In this document: one piece after another, positions 37,770 through 47,108 of the stretch | How the letters are laid out: each line of letters begins with the position of its first letter | Numbering within the stretch: the first letter of the stretch is position 1 | Assembly: GCA_017794705.1 (NCBI GenBank) | Contig: CP051235.1 | Span: forward strand, 1 to 64,000 | Origin: Devosia sp. | GTDB taxonomy: Bacteria; Pseudomonadota; Alphaproteobacteria; Rhizobiales; Devosiaceae | DNA length: 64,000 nucleotides | Reading direction: 5' to 3' | The notes under the pieces: generated by a model | Database searches by the model: none | What the model was told of the DNA's origin: nothing | Seen by the model: the letters and a program-made list of their open reading frames with translations, nothing else | Position numbers and translations under genes: made by a program

Positions 37770-38100
37770 ACTCAATACTCTCGCGTCGGCCTCTTGCCAC
37801 GGTGCGGCGACTGGGAGTCGTTGCGATGGCCCGAATCCGGTCCCACCAAGAGCGATCAGGAGGCCTCCCCAATAGACCGCTCTTTGTACCTGCGCCGCCG
37901 CGCGCTGGTAGCACGTTCTTATACAATAGATTGAACGCGAACCGAACCTTAAATTAAAAAAGAGTTAACGTGTTTGCATCTTGCTCCCAAGCCCCGCAAT
38001 CGCGGGCGTTTCCGGACCATTCCTTAAGAGCTTGTTCACTTCAAGGCCGCAGGATGGTTTTCAGATTCTTGCGTCCACGGGCACTGGGAAAGTTTGAGCG
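37770..38100. promoter_or_regulatory. divergent intergenic region between the GPR-like and Hpt genes
   Basis: No gene is seen in this 331-base stretch. The AT-rich part around 37940-37975 (ACCTTAAATTAAAAAAGAGT and TTAACGTG) is the best candidate for promoters of one or both genes. Exact boxes are not assigned. Confidence 0.3.
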
Positions 38101-38484
38101 ATGGTACAGCCGGTTCGGGTTCTTGATCAGGGTCAGACAGACGTCAAAAACAGGCAGAGCCGGCCCATCGATCTCGTGCATCTGGCGCGGCAATCGCTTG
38201 GCGATCCCGGTCTTGAAGAAGAGATCCTGCGCATGTTCGACCAGATGGTCGGCATCTACATGGCGCGCGTGCGCGAGGCGGCGCAGGTGGGCAATGTTTC
38301 CGGCAACCTTCATGCGCTGAAAGGGGCGGCGGCGGGCGTCGGTGCCGTGTCGATCGCATCCCTTGCCGAACTGGCGGAAGGGGAAATGAGCAGCGACGGG
38401 CGTCTGGGCGCCGAACGGGTCGCCGATCTCAGCCACGCCGTCGAGGAAGTGCGCACCTTCATCGCCGACTTGCTCGGAGACTAG
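38101..38484 (+). CDS. Hpt-domain phosphotransfer protein
   Basis: The product has 127 residues, essentially one histidine phosphotransfer domain. The four-helix bundle has EEEILRMFDQMVGIYMARV and the phospho-acceptor helix NLHALKGAAAGVGAVSIAS (H-x-L-K-G motif at about residue 71). It would relay phosphate between a hybrid kinase and a response regulator encoded elsewhere, since none lies here. It is divergent from the GPR-like gene. ATG 38101 follows GGGAAAG. Confidence 0.85.
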   Translation: MVQPVRVLDQGQTDVKNRQSRPIDLVHLARQSLGDPGLEEEILRMFDQMVGIYMARVREAAQVGNVSGNLHALKGAAAGVGAVSIASLAELAEGEMSSDGRLGAERVADLSHAVEEVRTFIADLLGD

Positions 38485-38542
38485 TTCGCTGCGGCAACAG
38501 CGCGGTTGCCAGTCCGGCCGATGATCCTTATATGCCCGGTGA

Positions 38543-38887
<345 letters not shown>

Positions 38888-38893
38888 GTCGGC

Positions 38894-39673
38894 CTAGTCA
38901 CAACGTTCGTAGATGAACGGCAGTCGCCAGTTGGTGTCGCCAAACACTCCGATCAGATAGGCGTGAAACCTGTTGGGCGTGATCCACACCACCTCCCAGG
39001 GATAATCGATATGGTCGAACTGCCAGTCGGTGTGACCTTCGTGCACGCTGAGTGTCACATTGCCTGATGTGCCCTCCGGGTCGTCGTGCAAGATGTAGTT
39101 TTGTTCCAGACCCTCAATTCGGATGGGTACATCGCATGAGGCGAGAATTTCGTGCGGGTGATTGCCAGTGTGATGCCGGTAGGCGAGGCTCCAGGTTCCG
39201 ATGAACGGTTCAGCGTCGCCGTCGATGGCGCCGTCATAGCTCTGCTGCGGATTATCGGGGCACCGGTAGTACACCATTATGTCTGACCAATTCGGGACAC
39301 CGTTCTCTGTAAGAGAATGCAGGTGAAACTGGTTCTTGCTAACCCAGACCGAAACCTGATTGCCTTCGTCAGGATTGGTCCAGATTGTTCTGCCGTCTTC
39401 CGAAGTGATCTCGAAGTCCAGGGGCAGACCACTGTAAAGCTTGTACTCGAGCTCACCGGCCGAAGCGGGAGTGAGCGTGACCGGGGCACCGCAGACGACC
39501 AGCGTGCGATCCTCACCGCCCGGCCGGAACGCAGACCATTCTCCGGCGAATGCCTCAACCTGGCCGTCAGGCGCGCCTGCATAGCTGGATTGCGGGATCA
39601 CGTCTTGTGACAAGGCAGGTGTGGAGGCCACACAAAGGCAGATGATGCCAGACCGAAGAATAATCAGGTTCAT
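38894..39673 (-). CDS. secreted protein with an internally duplicated domain, function unknown
   Basis: The product has 259 residues. Residues 1-24 look like a signal peptide (LRSGIICLCVASTPALSQ). The rest is two copies of a domain of about 105 residues. Copy 1 starts PQSSYAGAPDGQVEAFAGEW and ends MVYYRCP; copy 2 starts PQQSYDGAIDGDAEPFIGTW and ends FIYERCD. Each copy has two conserved Cys (VVCGAPV/YRCP and ASCDVPI/ERCD) that could pair. I do not recognise the family. Start at ATG 39673 chosen because it gives the signal peptide; the longer frame runs to 39871. Confidence 0.6.
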   Translation of the reverse strand: MNLIILRSGIICLCVASTPALSQDVIPQSSYAGAPDGQVEAFAGEWSAFRPGGEDRTLVVCGAPVTLTPASAGELEYKLYSGLPLDFEITSEDGRTIWTNPDEGNQVSVWVSKNQFHLHSLTENGVPNWSDIMVYYRCPDNPQQSYDGAIDGDAEPFIGTWSLAYRHHTGNHPHEILASCDVPIRIEGLEQNYILHDDPEGTSGNVTLSVHEGHTDWQFDHIDYPWEVVWITPNRFHAYLIGVFGDTNWRLPFIYERCD

Positions 39674-39930
39674 GCGGGTGCTCGAGTAGGTTCCGGACGT
39701 GGCTGGAAAGAAAGCTACGAAGGGTTGGGACATCAGGCAAGACACCTGTGCCGGGTGCGGATTTCGCATCCGGGCATTTTCGGGGTCGTTTTTTGCGCGC
39801 AGGTTCTTCCCGGCCCATCGGCGTTCTAATCCGCTCAAGCGAAGGGAAATAGTAAAGCGTTTAGTTTTCAATGGCTTGAGAGAAGGGGTCGAAAATCGTA
39901 TTTTGGACCATCAGAATTCAAGGCCATGAC

Positions 39931-40953
39931 ATGCCCAAACTGAACATTTTTCCTGTGTCGATGAAAGTTGCGGACAAGCGCATCCTGATTGTTGGCGGCG
40001 GAATTGAAGCGCTGAACAAGGCCCGGCTGGCGGTGAAGACGTCGGCCGAGGTGGTTGTGGTTGCGCCGGCATTCACCGCCGACTTTTCGTCGCTGGGAGT
40101 GACTGTCCTAGAGCGCCGGTTTGAGGCGGCCGACCTTGAAGGTGCCGCACTGGTGTTCGTTGCAGACGAGGGTGAGGATACCGGACCGGCAATTGACGCG
40201 GCGAAAGAGGCGGGTGTGCCGCTGAATGTTGTCGACAAGCCTGAACTCTGTGATTTCTACACGCCGGCAATTGTCGACCGGGCGCCAGTTTCGGTGGCCA
40301 TTTCCTCGGAGGGCGATGCGCCGGTGTTGGCCCGGCTGATCCGGGCCCAAATCGAGGCGCTTTTGCATCCCGAGGTCGGCAGCCAGGCGCGACTGGCCGG
40401 TGAATTGCGCGAACGCGTGACGCGGCTGTTGCCGGATGGAACAGCGCGACGCCGGTTCTACGAGGCGCTGGTGGCCTCGCCCGAGGTGATTGCCGCAGTG
40501 GTCAAGGACCTGCCAACGGGTCGCCGGGCGGCGGTGCGCTTGCTCGACCGGTATGTGGGGCAGGGCGACAAGGATGGGGCGGTCTGGCTGATCGGCGCGG
40601 GACCGGGGGCTGAGGATTTGTTGACCCTTCGGGCACAGCGGGTTCTGCAGCAGGCAGACGTGATCGTTCATGACCGGCGTTTACCGGATGGGCTGGTGCA
40701 GATGGGACGGCGCGATGCGCGGCGCGAGTATCTGGATGAGCAGTTGAACGATGCCCATGGTGTCAGTGACTTGCTGGCAGGATTTGCGGCAAAGGGTGAA
40801 CAGGTGGCGTGGCTGGTTTCCGGCGATGCGGCGGCCCTGGAACTTGGCGCGGACGTCGTTCGGGTCCTCGGTGCGGCGGGTGTGACCGTTGAAGTCGTGC
40901 CCGGCGTTCCTGGGGAAACCCCGATCGCCGCCCAGTCGCAGAAGGTCGCCTGA
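39931..40953 (+). CDS. cysG: CysG-like siroheme synthase with truncated methyltransferase domain
   Basis: The product has 340 residues. The first 210 are a complete precorrin-2 dehydrogenase/sirohydrochlorin ferrochelatase module (NIFPVSMKVADKRILIVGGG, LVFVADEGEDTGPAIDAAKE, VSVAISSEGDAPVLARLIRA). The rest starts like a uroporphyrinogen methyltransferase (AVWLIGAGPGAEDLLTLRAQ) but stops after VEVVPGV; the usual GDP-F-FGRG motif is replaced by VSGDAAALELG and the C-terminal half is absent. CysG is normally about 460 residues. It should still make siroheme for CysI, with methylation done by another enzyme. It is the first gene of the cys operon, after a 257-base gap. Confidence 0.85.
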   Translation: MPKLNIFPVSMKVADKRILIVGGGIEALNKARLAVKTSAEVVVVAPAFTADFSSLGVTVLERRFEAADLEGAALVFVADEGEDTGPAIDAAKEAGVPLNVVDKPELCDFYTPAIVDRAPVSVAISSEGDAPVLARLIRAQIEALLHPEVGSQARLAGELRERVTRLLPDGTARRRFYEALVASPEVIAAVVKDLPTGRRAAVRLLDRYVGQGDKDGAVWLIGAGPGAEDLLTLRAQRVLQQADVIVHDRRLPDGLVQMGRRDARREYLDEQLNDAHGVSDLLAGFAAKGEQVAWLVSGDAAALELGADVVRVLGAAGVTVEVVPGVPGETPIAAQSQKVA

Positions 40954-40954
40954 A

Positions 40955-41260
40955 ATGGAAATCATCACCGCCAATGAGTTGCTTTCCGGGGCGACTGTTT
41001 ATTTTCAGGCCGATGGACACTGGGAGGCGGATATCGACCGCGCCCGCTTGTTCGGCGCAGATGAAACCGAAGCGCGCGACGAGGTGATCGCAAAGGCCAA
41101 GGCTACGGGCCGTCTTGTCAGCATTGAAACCGAACAGGTGGCTGTTGAGGGCGGCAAGGTGATCGCCCAGCGGCTGCGCGAGCGGATCCGGGCGGAGGGG
41201 CCGACGGCGCCGCGCATGAAGCCGCAGGGACTGGAAGAGGGCGACCATGTATCGCTATGA
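40955..41260 (+). CDS. DUF2849 protein
   Basis: The product has 101 residues: ITANELLSGATVYFQADGHWEADIDRAR at the start and VIAQRLRERIRAEGPTAPR near the end. DUF2849 proteins are found almost only between cysG and cysI in alphaproteobacteria and have no known activity; a helper role in sulfite reductase maturation is guesswork. ATG 40955 starts one base after the cysG stop. The end overlaps cysI by 14 bases. Confidence 0.85.
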   Translation: MEIITANELLSGATVYFQADGHWEADIDRARLFGADETEARDEVIAKAKATGRLVSIETEQVAVEGGKVIAQRLRERIRAEGPTAPRMKPQGLEEGDHVSL

Positions 41261-42902
41261 CGAATTCGACACCCAGTTCGTAAAGGGCCGGGTCGCGCAG
41301 TTTCGCGACCAGGTGAACCGGCGGCTGACGGGAGAACTGAACGAAGACCAGTTCCGGCCGCTACGGCTGATGAACGGGCTTTATCTGCAGTTGCACGCCT
41401 ACATGCTTCGGGTCGCGGTGCCCTATGGCACGCTGAGCTCGCGGCAGCTGCACAAGCTGGCGCATATCGCGCGGACCTATGACCGTGGCTACGGGCACTT
41501 CACCACGCGGCAGAACATCCAGTTCAACTGGCCACGCCTGAAGGATGTGCCGGAGATCCTCGATGAGTTGGCGTCGGTCGAGATGCACGCGATTCAGACA
41601 TCGGGCAATTGCATTCGCAATGTGACGACAGATCAGTTTGCCGGTGCAGCGGCGGATGAAATCATCGATCCGCGACCGGTGGGCGAAATAATCCGGCAAT
41701 GGTCAAGCATCCATCCCGAATTCACCTATCTGCCGCGCAAGTTCAAGATTGCGCTGACTGGCGCACCCAATGACCGGGCGGCGGTGAAGTTCCATGACAT
41801 CGGCCTGATGGCGCAGCAGAATGAACAGGGCGAGATCGGCTGGAAAGTGCTGGTGGGCGGCGGTTTGGGCCGTACGCCGATGATCGCCAAGACCGTGCGG
41901 GACTTCGTTACGCACGAGGATCTGCTGGCCTATCTCGAGAGCATTCTGCGGGTCTATAACCGCTACGGACGCCGCGACAACAAGTACAAGGCGCGCGTCA
42001 AGATTCTCGTTCACGAGGAGGGGATCGAGACCATCCGCGAACAGGTAGAGGCGGAATTTGCCGAGATTCAGGGGGGCGTGTTGACGCTGCCGCAGGAAGA
42101 ACTGGACCGGATCACGGCCTATTTTGCGCCGCTTGAATTCAAGCCGAGCAATGCGACATTCGACTTGCCGAAACTGAAGGCGGAGAACCCCGGCCTTTCC
42201 CGGTTCGTGATGCTGAACGCGCACGAGCACCGGCAGCCGGGCTATACGTCGATCACCATTTCGCTGAAGCCGATTGGCGGCGTACCGGGGGACGCGACTG
42301 CCGACCAGATGGATGCGGTGGCGGAACTCGCGAAGGCCTACAGTTTCGATGAATTGCGTGTGACGCACGAGCAAAACCTGGTGCTTCCGCATGTGGCGAT
42401 TGAGGATGTGCCGGCGGTCTATGCCGAACTGCAGAGGATCGGGCTGGCTGAGGCCAATGCCGGGCAGATCACTGACATTATCGCCTGTCCAGGGCTGGAT
42501 TTCTGCGCGCTGGCCAACGCAAGGTCGATCCCGATCGCCCAGGAGATTTCCAAACGGTTCGGGACGCCGGAGAAGCAGAGTGAAATCGGCGAACTCAAGA
42601 TCAAGATTTCAGGCTGCATCAACGCTTGCGGGCATCATCACGTCGGGCACATCGGCATTCTGGGCGTAGAGAAGAAGGGCACCGAACTCTACCAAATTAC
42701 GGTAGGGGGCGACGCGACTGAGGATGCGGCCGTCGGCAACATCCTGGGGCGCGGGTTCATCGCTGAAGAGGTGCCGGACGCCATCCAGCGGTTGGTCGAC
42801 AAATATCTCGGCGAGCGCGCCAACGACAATGAAACCTTCATCCAGGTGGTGAAGCGGCTGGGGCAGGAGCCCTTCAAGGAGGCGCTCTATGCAAATGGCT
42901 GA
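41247..42902 (+). CDS. cysI: assimilatory sulfite reductase hemoprotein (nitrite/sulfite reductase family)
   Basis: The product has 551 residues and reduces sulfite to sulfide by six electrons using siroheme and a [4Fe-4S] cluster. The cluster ligands are seen in ACPGLDFCALANAR (C-x5-C) and SGCINACGHHHVGHIG (C-x3-C). The two nitrite/sulfite reductase ferredoxin-like half-domains begin at about residues 50 and 315 (YGHFTTRQNIQFNWPRL and LRVTHEQNLVLPHV). No CysJ flavoprotein is here; the ferredoxin and FNR downstream are the likely electron donors. Confidence 0.92.
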   Translation: MYRYDEFDTQFVKGRVAQFRDQVNRRLTGELNEDQFRPLRLMNGLYLQLHAYMLRVAVPYGTLSSRQLHKLAHIARTYDRGYGHFTTRQNIQFNWPRLKDVPEILDELASVEMHAIQTSGNCIRNVTTDQFAGAAADEIIDPRPVGEIIRQWSSIHPEFTYLPRKFKIALTGAPNDRAAVKFHDIGLMAQQNEQGEIGWKVLVGGGLGRTPMIAKTVRDFVTHEDLLAYLESILRVYNRYGRRDNKYKARVKILVHEEGIETIREQVEAEFAEIQGGVLTLPQEELDRITAYFAPLEFKPSNATFDLPKLKAENPGLSRFVMLNAHEHRQPGYTSITISLKPIGGVPGDATADQMDAVAELAKAYSFDELRVTHEQNLVLPHVAIEDVPAVYAELQRIGLAEANAGQITDIIACPGLDFCALANARSIPIAQEISKRFGTPEKQSEIGELKIKISGCINACGHHHVGHIGILGVEKKGTELYQITVGGDATEDAAVGNILGRGFIAEEVPDAIQRLVDKYLGERANDNETFIQVVKRLGQEPFKEALYANG

Positions 42903-44169
42903 AATGATTGGCGCCGCGCCGGTGCGCGACAAGCTGCGGGCGCTGGGAATTGTCGCGCTCAACGGCATGTTCGACGAGAATGATGCTGAAAGCGTGTTGC
43001 GCACGGCCGCCGACGAGTTGCTTACGGGTGAACTGGCGGTTGTGTCTTCGTTCGGGGCGGATTCGGTGGTGCTGCTGCATCTTGTCTCTCAGGTGAACAA
43101 GGACCTGCCGGTCTATTTCCTCGAAACGGGCAAGCATTTCGACGAGACGCTGGACTATGTCGAAACGCTGAAAGAACGGCTGGGGTTGACGCAGGTCGAA
43201 GCCCTGCGCCCGAGCAACGCAGATCTCGCGCGGTTCGACCCGAACGGCGATCTTTGGGAGAGCGATCCGGATTCGTGCTGCCATATCCGCAAGACAGAAC
43301 CGCTCAATGAAGCGCTGAAACAGTATGGTGGCTGGGTGACCGGGCGCAAACGGTTCCAGACTTCGGAACGGGGCGTGCTGCCGCATTTCGAACTGACGAG
43401 CGACGACCGTATCAAGATCAATCCGCTGGCCTATTGGGGCGAAGAGGAAATCGCTGCTTACAAGGCGAAGTACGATCTACCGGAACATCCGCTGTTCAGC
43501 GAGGGCTACAAGTCCATCGGCTGTGCGCCATGCACTTCGGCAGTGGCCGAAGGTGAAGACCCGCGTTCGGGCCGCTGGCGCGGGCTGAACAAGGCCGAAT
43601 GCGGCATTCACTTTGATTTCAACGGCAGGATCGCCAATCCCGTGGCTGCAAAACATCTAACTCTGTTCCGCGACGGCAAGTTCATCGACGATCCGTTCAA
43701 GGAATTCGAGGAGGGCACTGATCCGGCATCGGCGCGCTACGTACATGTGCCGTTGCCTGAATTCCTCGCCCATCGTGACGCCTATCTGGCCAGCCCGCAC
43801 CCGCTGGGCCTGCTGGTGTCGCCGGGCGACAAGGTTGAAGACGCTGCGGCAGACCTGAAGCGGTTTGCCTCGATTGCCATCAAGTTCCCGGCGTTCACGG
43901 ACGGGCGCGGCTATTCTTCGGCGCGGCTTGTTGTCGAGCGCTACGGCTACACCAAGGAAGTACGTGCGGTCGGCGATGTGCTGGCGGACCAAATTCCATT
44001 GATGCGCCGTTGCGGCATCAATGCGCTGGTGGTGACACACGATGCGACAAGAAAAGCGCTTGAAGAGGGGGCGCTGGCTGAAGTAGCCCTGTTTTACCAG
44101 CCTGTGGGCGCGACGGAAGTTCCGGCCGGAACCCGGCCCTTCCTGCGGCGGGCAGCAGCCAACCAGTAA
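42889..44169 (+). CDS. cysH: APS/PAPS reductase fused to DUF934
   Basis: The product has 426 residues in two parts. Residues 1-250 are CysH: VSSFGADSVVLLHLVSQVN, SCCHIRKTEPLNEAL, SIGCAPCTSAV and KAECGIHFD. The CC and CxxC pairs are the [4Fe-4S] ligands of the APS-type reductase, and the ECGIH Cys is catalytic. Residues about 262-426 are a full DUF934 domain (LFRDGKFIDDPF, FPAFTDGRGYSSARLVVERY, VGDVLADQIPLMRRCGINAL), usually a separate gene in this operon. The start has AAGGAGG and overlaps cysI by 14 bases. The fusion may couple sulfite made by CysH to CysI. Confidence 0.9.
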   Translation: MQMAEMIGAAPVRDKLRALGIVALNGMFDENDAESVLRTAADELLTGELAVVSSFGADSVVLLHLVSQVNKDLPVYFLETGKHFDETLDYVETLKERLGLTQVEALRPSNADLARFDPNGDLWESDPDSCCHIRKTEPLNEALKQYGGWVTGRKRFQTSERGVLPHFELTSDDRIKINPLAYWGEEEIAAYKAKYDLPEHPLFSEGYKSIGCAPCTSAVAEGEDPRSGRWRGLNKAECGIHFDFNGRIANPVAAKHLTLFRDGKFIDDPFKEFEEGTDPASARYVHVPLPEFLAHRDAYLASPHPLGLLVSPGDKVEDAAADLKRFASIAIKFPAFTDGRGYSSARLVVERYGYTKEVRAVGDVLADQIPLMRRCGINALVVTHDATRKALEEGALAEVALFYQPVGATEVPAGTRPFLRRAAANQ

Positions 44170-44178
44170 CGACCCTGA

Positions 44179-45260
<1,082 letters not shown>

Positions 45261-45261
<1 letters not shown>

Positions 45262-45590
45262 TGAAACTGTTCGTGACGGACCAGGACGGCGTGGAACACG
45301 AGCTCGAAGGGCTCGAGGGATGGCGCGCCATGGAAGTGATCCGCGACTGGGGGCTGAACATCAAGGCAGAGTGCGGCGGGGCCTGTTCGTGCGCGACCTG
45401 CCACGTCTACGTCGAGGACGAATGGATCGACAAGCTGAAAGGCCCGACCGAGGAAGAGGAAGACATGCTCGACACCGTAGGTGACGTGCAGGAGAATTCC
45501 CGCCTCAGCTGCCAGATCCTGATGTCGGATGAACTGGATGGGCTGAAGCTCACGCTCGCCCAGTCGGCACGGGCTGACGAAGCGGCCTAG
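45261..45590 (+). CDS. [2Fe-2S] ferredoxin of the sulfite-reduction operon
   Basis: The product has 109 residues. The ligands are in [19 protein letters not shown] (C-x5-C-x2-C) and SRLSCQILMSDELDGL. It is a paralogue of the ferredoxin at 38567, sharing the same blocks, but its gene is coupled to the FNR gene. Together they form a short electron chain from NADPH, most simply to CysI upstream. It converges on an ArsR-type gene with a 6-base gap. Confidence 0.9.
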
Positions 45591-45596
45591 GCCGGT

Positions 45597-45941
45597 TCAG
45601 TCTTCAGATACTGATTCAAGGTCTTTCTGCAGGGCATTGACCTCGTTCGGGCGGGCGGGGCGGTTGGCGCCGAGCCATTTTTCTGCGGTCGTTATCGTCG
45701 CCGGGATGAGTGTGCAGGTGTGAACCCGCCCCTCGATGGAGCGGTTGATGAGGCTGGCACGTTCGAGCACGTTGAGGTGCTTTGAAACTGCGTTCAGAGA
45801 CATGCCAAAGGGTTTTGCCAGTTCGGTGACCATGGCAGGGCCGCGCTTGAGTCTGGCCAGCAGAGCGCGGCGTGTGCGATTGGCCAGTGCCTGAAAGATG
45901 AGGTCGAGCCGCTCTTCGTTGTTCTGAACTGAATGGGACAT
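45597..45941 (-). CDS. ArsR-family transcriptional regulator
   Basis: The product has 114 residues: winged helix with RLDLIFQALANRTRRALLAR, LAKPFGMSLNAVSKHLNVLE and RSIEGRVHTCTLIP. The form is that of ArsR regulators partnered with SRPBCC proteins, yet no SRPBCC gene is adjacent. It is divergent from an HDAC-family gene. An inverted repeat TCAACC-N4-GGTTGA lies 16 bases upstream of its ATG and may be its operator. Confidence 0.85.
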   Translation of the reverse strand: MSHSVQNNEERLDLIFQALANRTRRALLARLKRGPAMVTELAKPFGMSLNAVSKHLNVLERASLINRSIEGRVHTCTLIPATITTAEKWLGANRPARPNEVNALQKDLESVSED

Positions 45942-45957
45942 TCAGCCAAGGTAATGC

Positions 45958-45973
45958 TCAACCGTTTGGTTGA
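45958..45973. promoter_or_regulatory. inverted repeat TCAACC-GTTT-GGTTGA, probable ArsR operator
   Basis: Two perfect 6-base arms spaced by four bases lie in the divergent gap between the ArsR gene (start 45941) and the HDAC-family gene (start 46080). The size and form suit a winged-helix dimer. It could control both genes. Confidence 0.6.
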
Positions 45974-46079
45974 CAATGGAACTGCCTGCGGCAAGTTGAC
46001 CTGCGGAATTGGGGAGTTGCTCCGGCGACGTTCGCGGATAGATTCAGCGCAAGTCGAACTCCATTCCAGCGGGGAATCC

Positions 46080-47108
46080 ATGCGCATATTCTTTACCGAG
46101 CAGCACCGGTTGCGGGACGCGAAAACCGAGCTTTCGGGCGGTTTGCTGGTGCCGCCGTTCGAGGCACCGTTCCGGTTGGACCTGATCATGGCCGCCTGTG
46201 CCGCGCAGGGGCATGACGCACCTGAGGAACCTGCCCGGCATGGGCTGGATGTGGCGCTGCAGGTGCATGACGCGGGCTATGTGGCATTCCTTGAGACAGC
46301 ATGGACGCGATGGAAAGAGGCGGGCTACGAAGGGGAAGCGATCCCTTCGTGCTTTCCGGCAAGACGCATGGTGCAGCGGGTGCCGACCGACATCGATGCG
46401 CTGGTGGGGTACTATGCCTTTGCCGCCGAGACTTCGATCAGCGTAGGGACCTGGGAAGCTGCCGTGGGTGCGATGGACTGTGCACTGAGCGGGGCGGAAG
46501 CGCTTTCAAGCGGTGCAAGGTCTGCCTTTGCGGCATGCCGTCCGCCGGGACACCATGCGGCGATTGACCTTTTTGGCGGTTATTCCTTTCTCAACAATGC
46601 GGCGATTGCGGCGCAGGCCCTGCGGAATTCGGGCTGTAAGAAAGTGGCGGTTCTCGACGTGGACTTTCATCACGGCAACGGCACGCAGGACATTTTCTAC
46701 GCGCGCGATGACGTTCTGTTCGTTTCGCTGCATGGCGAGCCGCAAGAGGCATTTCCGCACTTTCTGGGCTATGCCGATGAGACTGGCACCGCCGAGGGCG
46801 AAGGGTTCACGTTGAACCTGCCGATGGGGCGGGGCACCGGCTGGGGCGAGTGGTCGGTGGCGCTCGAAAAGGGGCTGGAGGCGATCGGCCGGATTGGTGC
46901 TGAAGCTCTGGTGGTGTCGCTGGGCGTCGACACGTTTGAGCGCGATCCGATCAGCTTTTTCAAGCTGACCTCCGACGACTTTACCCGGGCGGGTGAGCGG
47001 ATTGCCTCGGCGGGCCTGCCAACACTGTTCTGCATGGAAGGTGGCTATGGCGTTGAGGAAATCGGGCTCAACGTAGCCAATGTGCTGACGGGCTTTGAAT
47101 CCGCCTAG
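46080..47108 (+). CDS. HDAC-superfamily deacetylase (acetylpolyamine amidohydrolase-like)
   Basis: The product has 342 residues. Hallmarks are AACRPPGHHAAIDLFGGYSFLN (catalytic His pair), VAVLDVDFHHGNGTQDIFY (zinc Asp and His) and VVSLGVDTFERDP (second zinc Asp). The family removes acetyl groups from polyamines or other small amides in bacteria. ATG 46080 has GGGGAA upstream and gives the start MRIFFTEQHRLRDAKTELSG, typical of the polyamine group. It is divergent from an ArsR-type gene. Confidence 0.88.
   Translation: MRIFFTEQHRLRDAKTELSGGLLVPPFEAPFRLDLIMAACAAQGHDAPEEPARHGLDVALQVHDAGYVAFLETAWTRWKEAGYEGEAIPSCFPARRMVQRVPTDIDALVGYYAFAAETSISVGTWEAAVGAMDCALSGAEALSSGARSAFAACRPPGHHAAIDLFGGYSFLNNAAIAAQALRNSGCKKVAVLDVDFHHGNGTQDIFYARDDVLFVSLHGEPQEAFPHFLGYADETGTAEGEGFTLNLPMGRGTGWGEWSVALEKGLEAIGRIGAEALVVSLGVDTFERDPISFFKLTSDDFTRAGERIASAGLPTLFCMEGGYGVEEIGLNVANVLTGFESA

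Noticed and set aside
40889..40960. A frameshift hiding the rest of the CysG methyltransferase domain
   Set aside because: The next gene, DUF2849, starts one base after the cysG stop and no other frame here encodes methyltransferase motifs.
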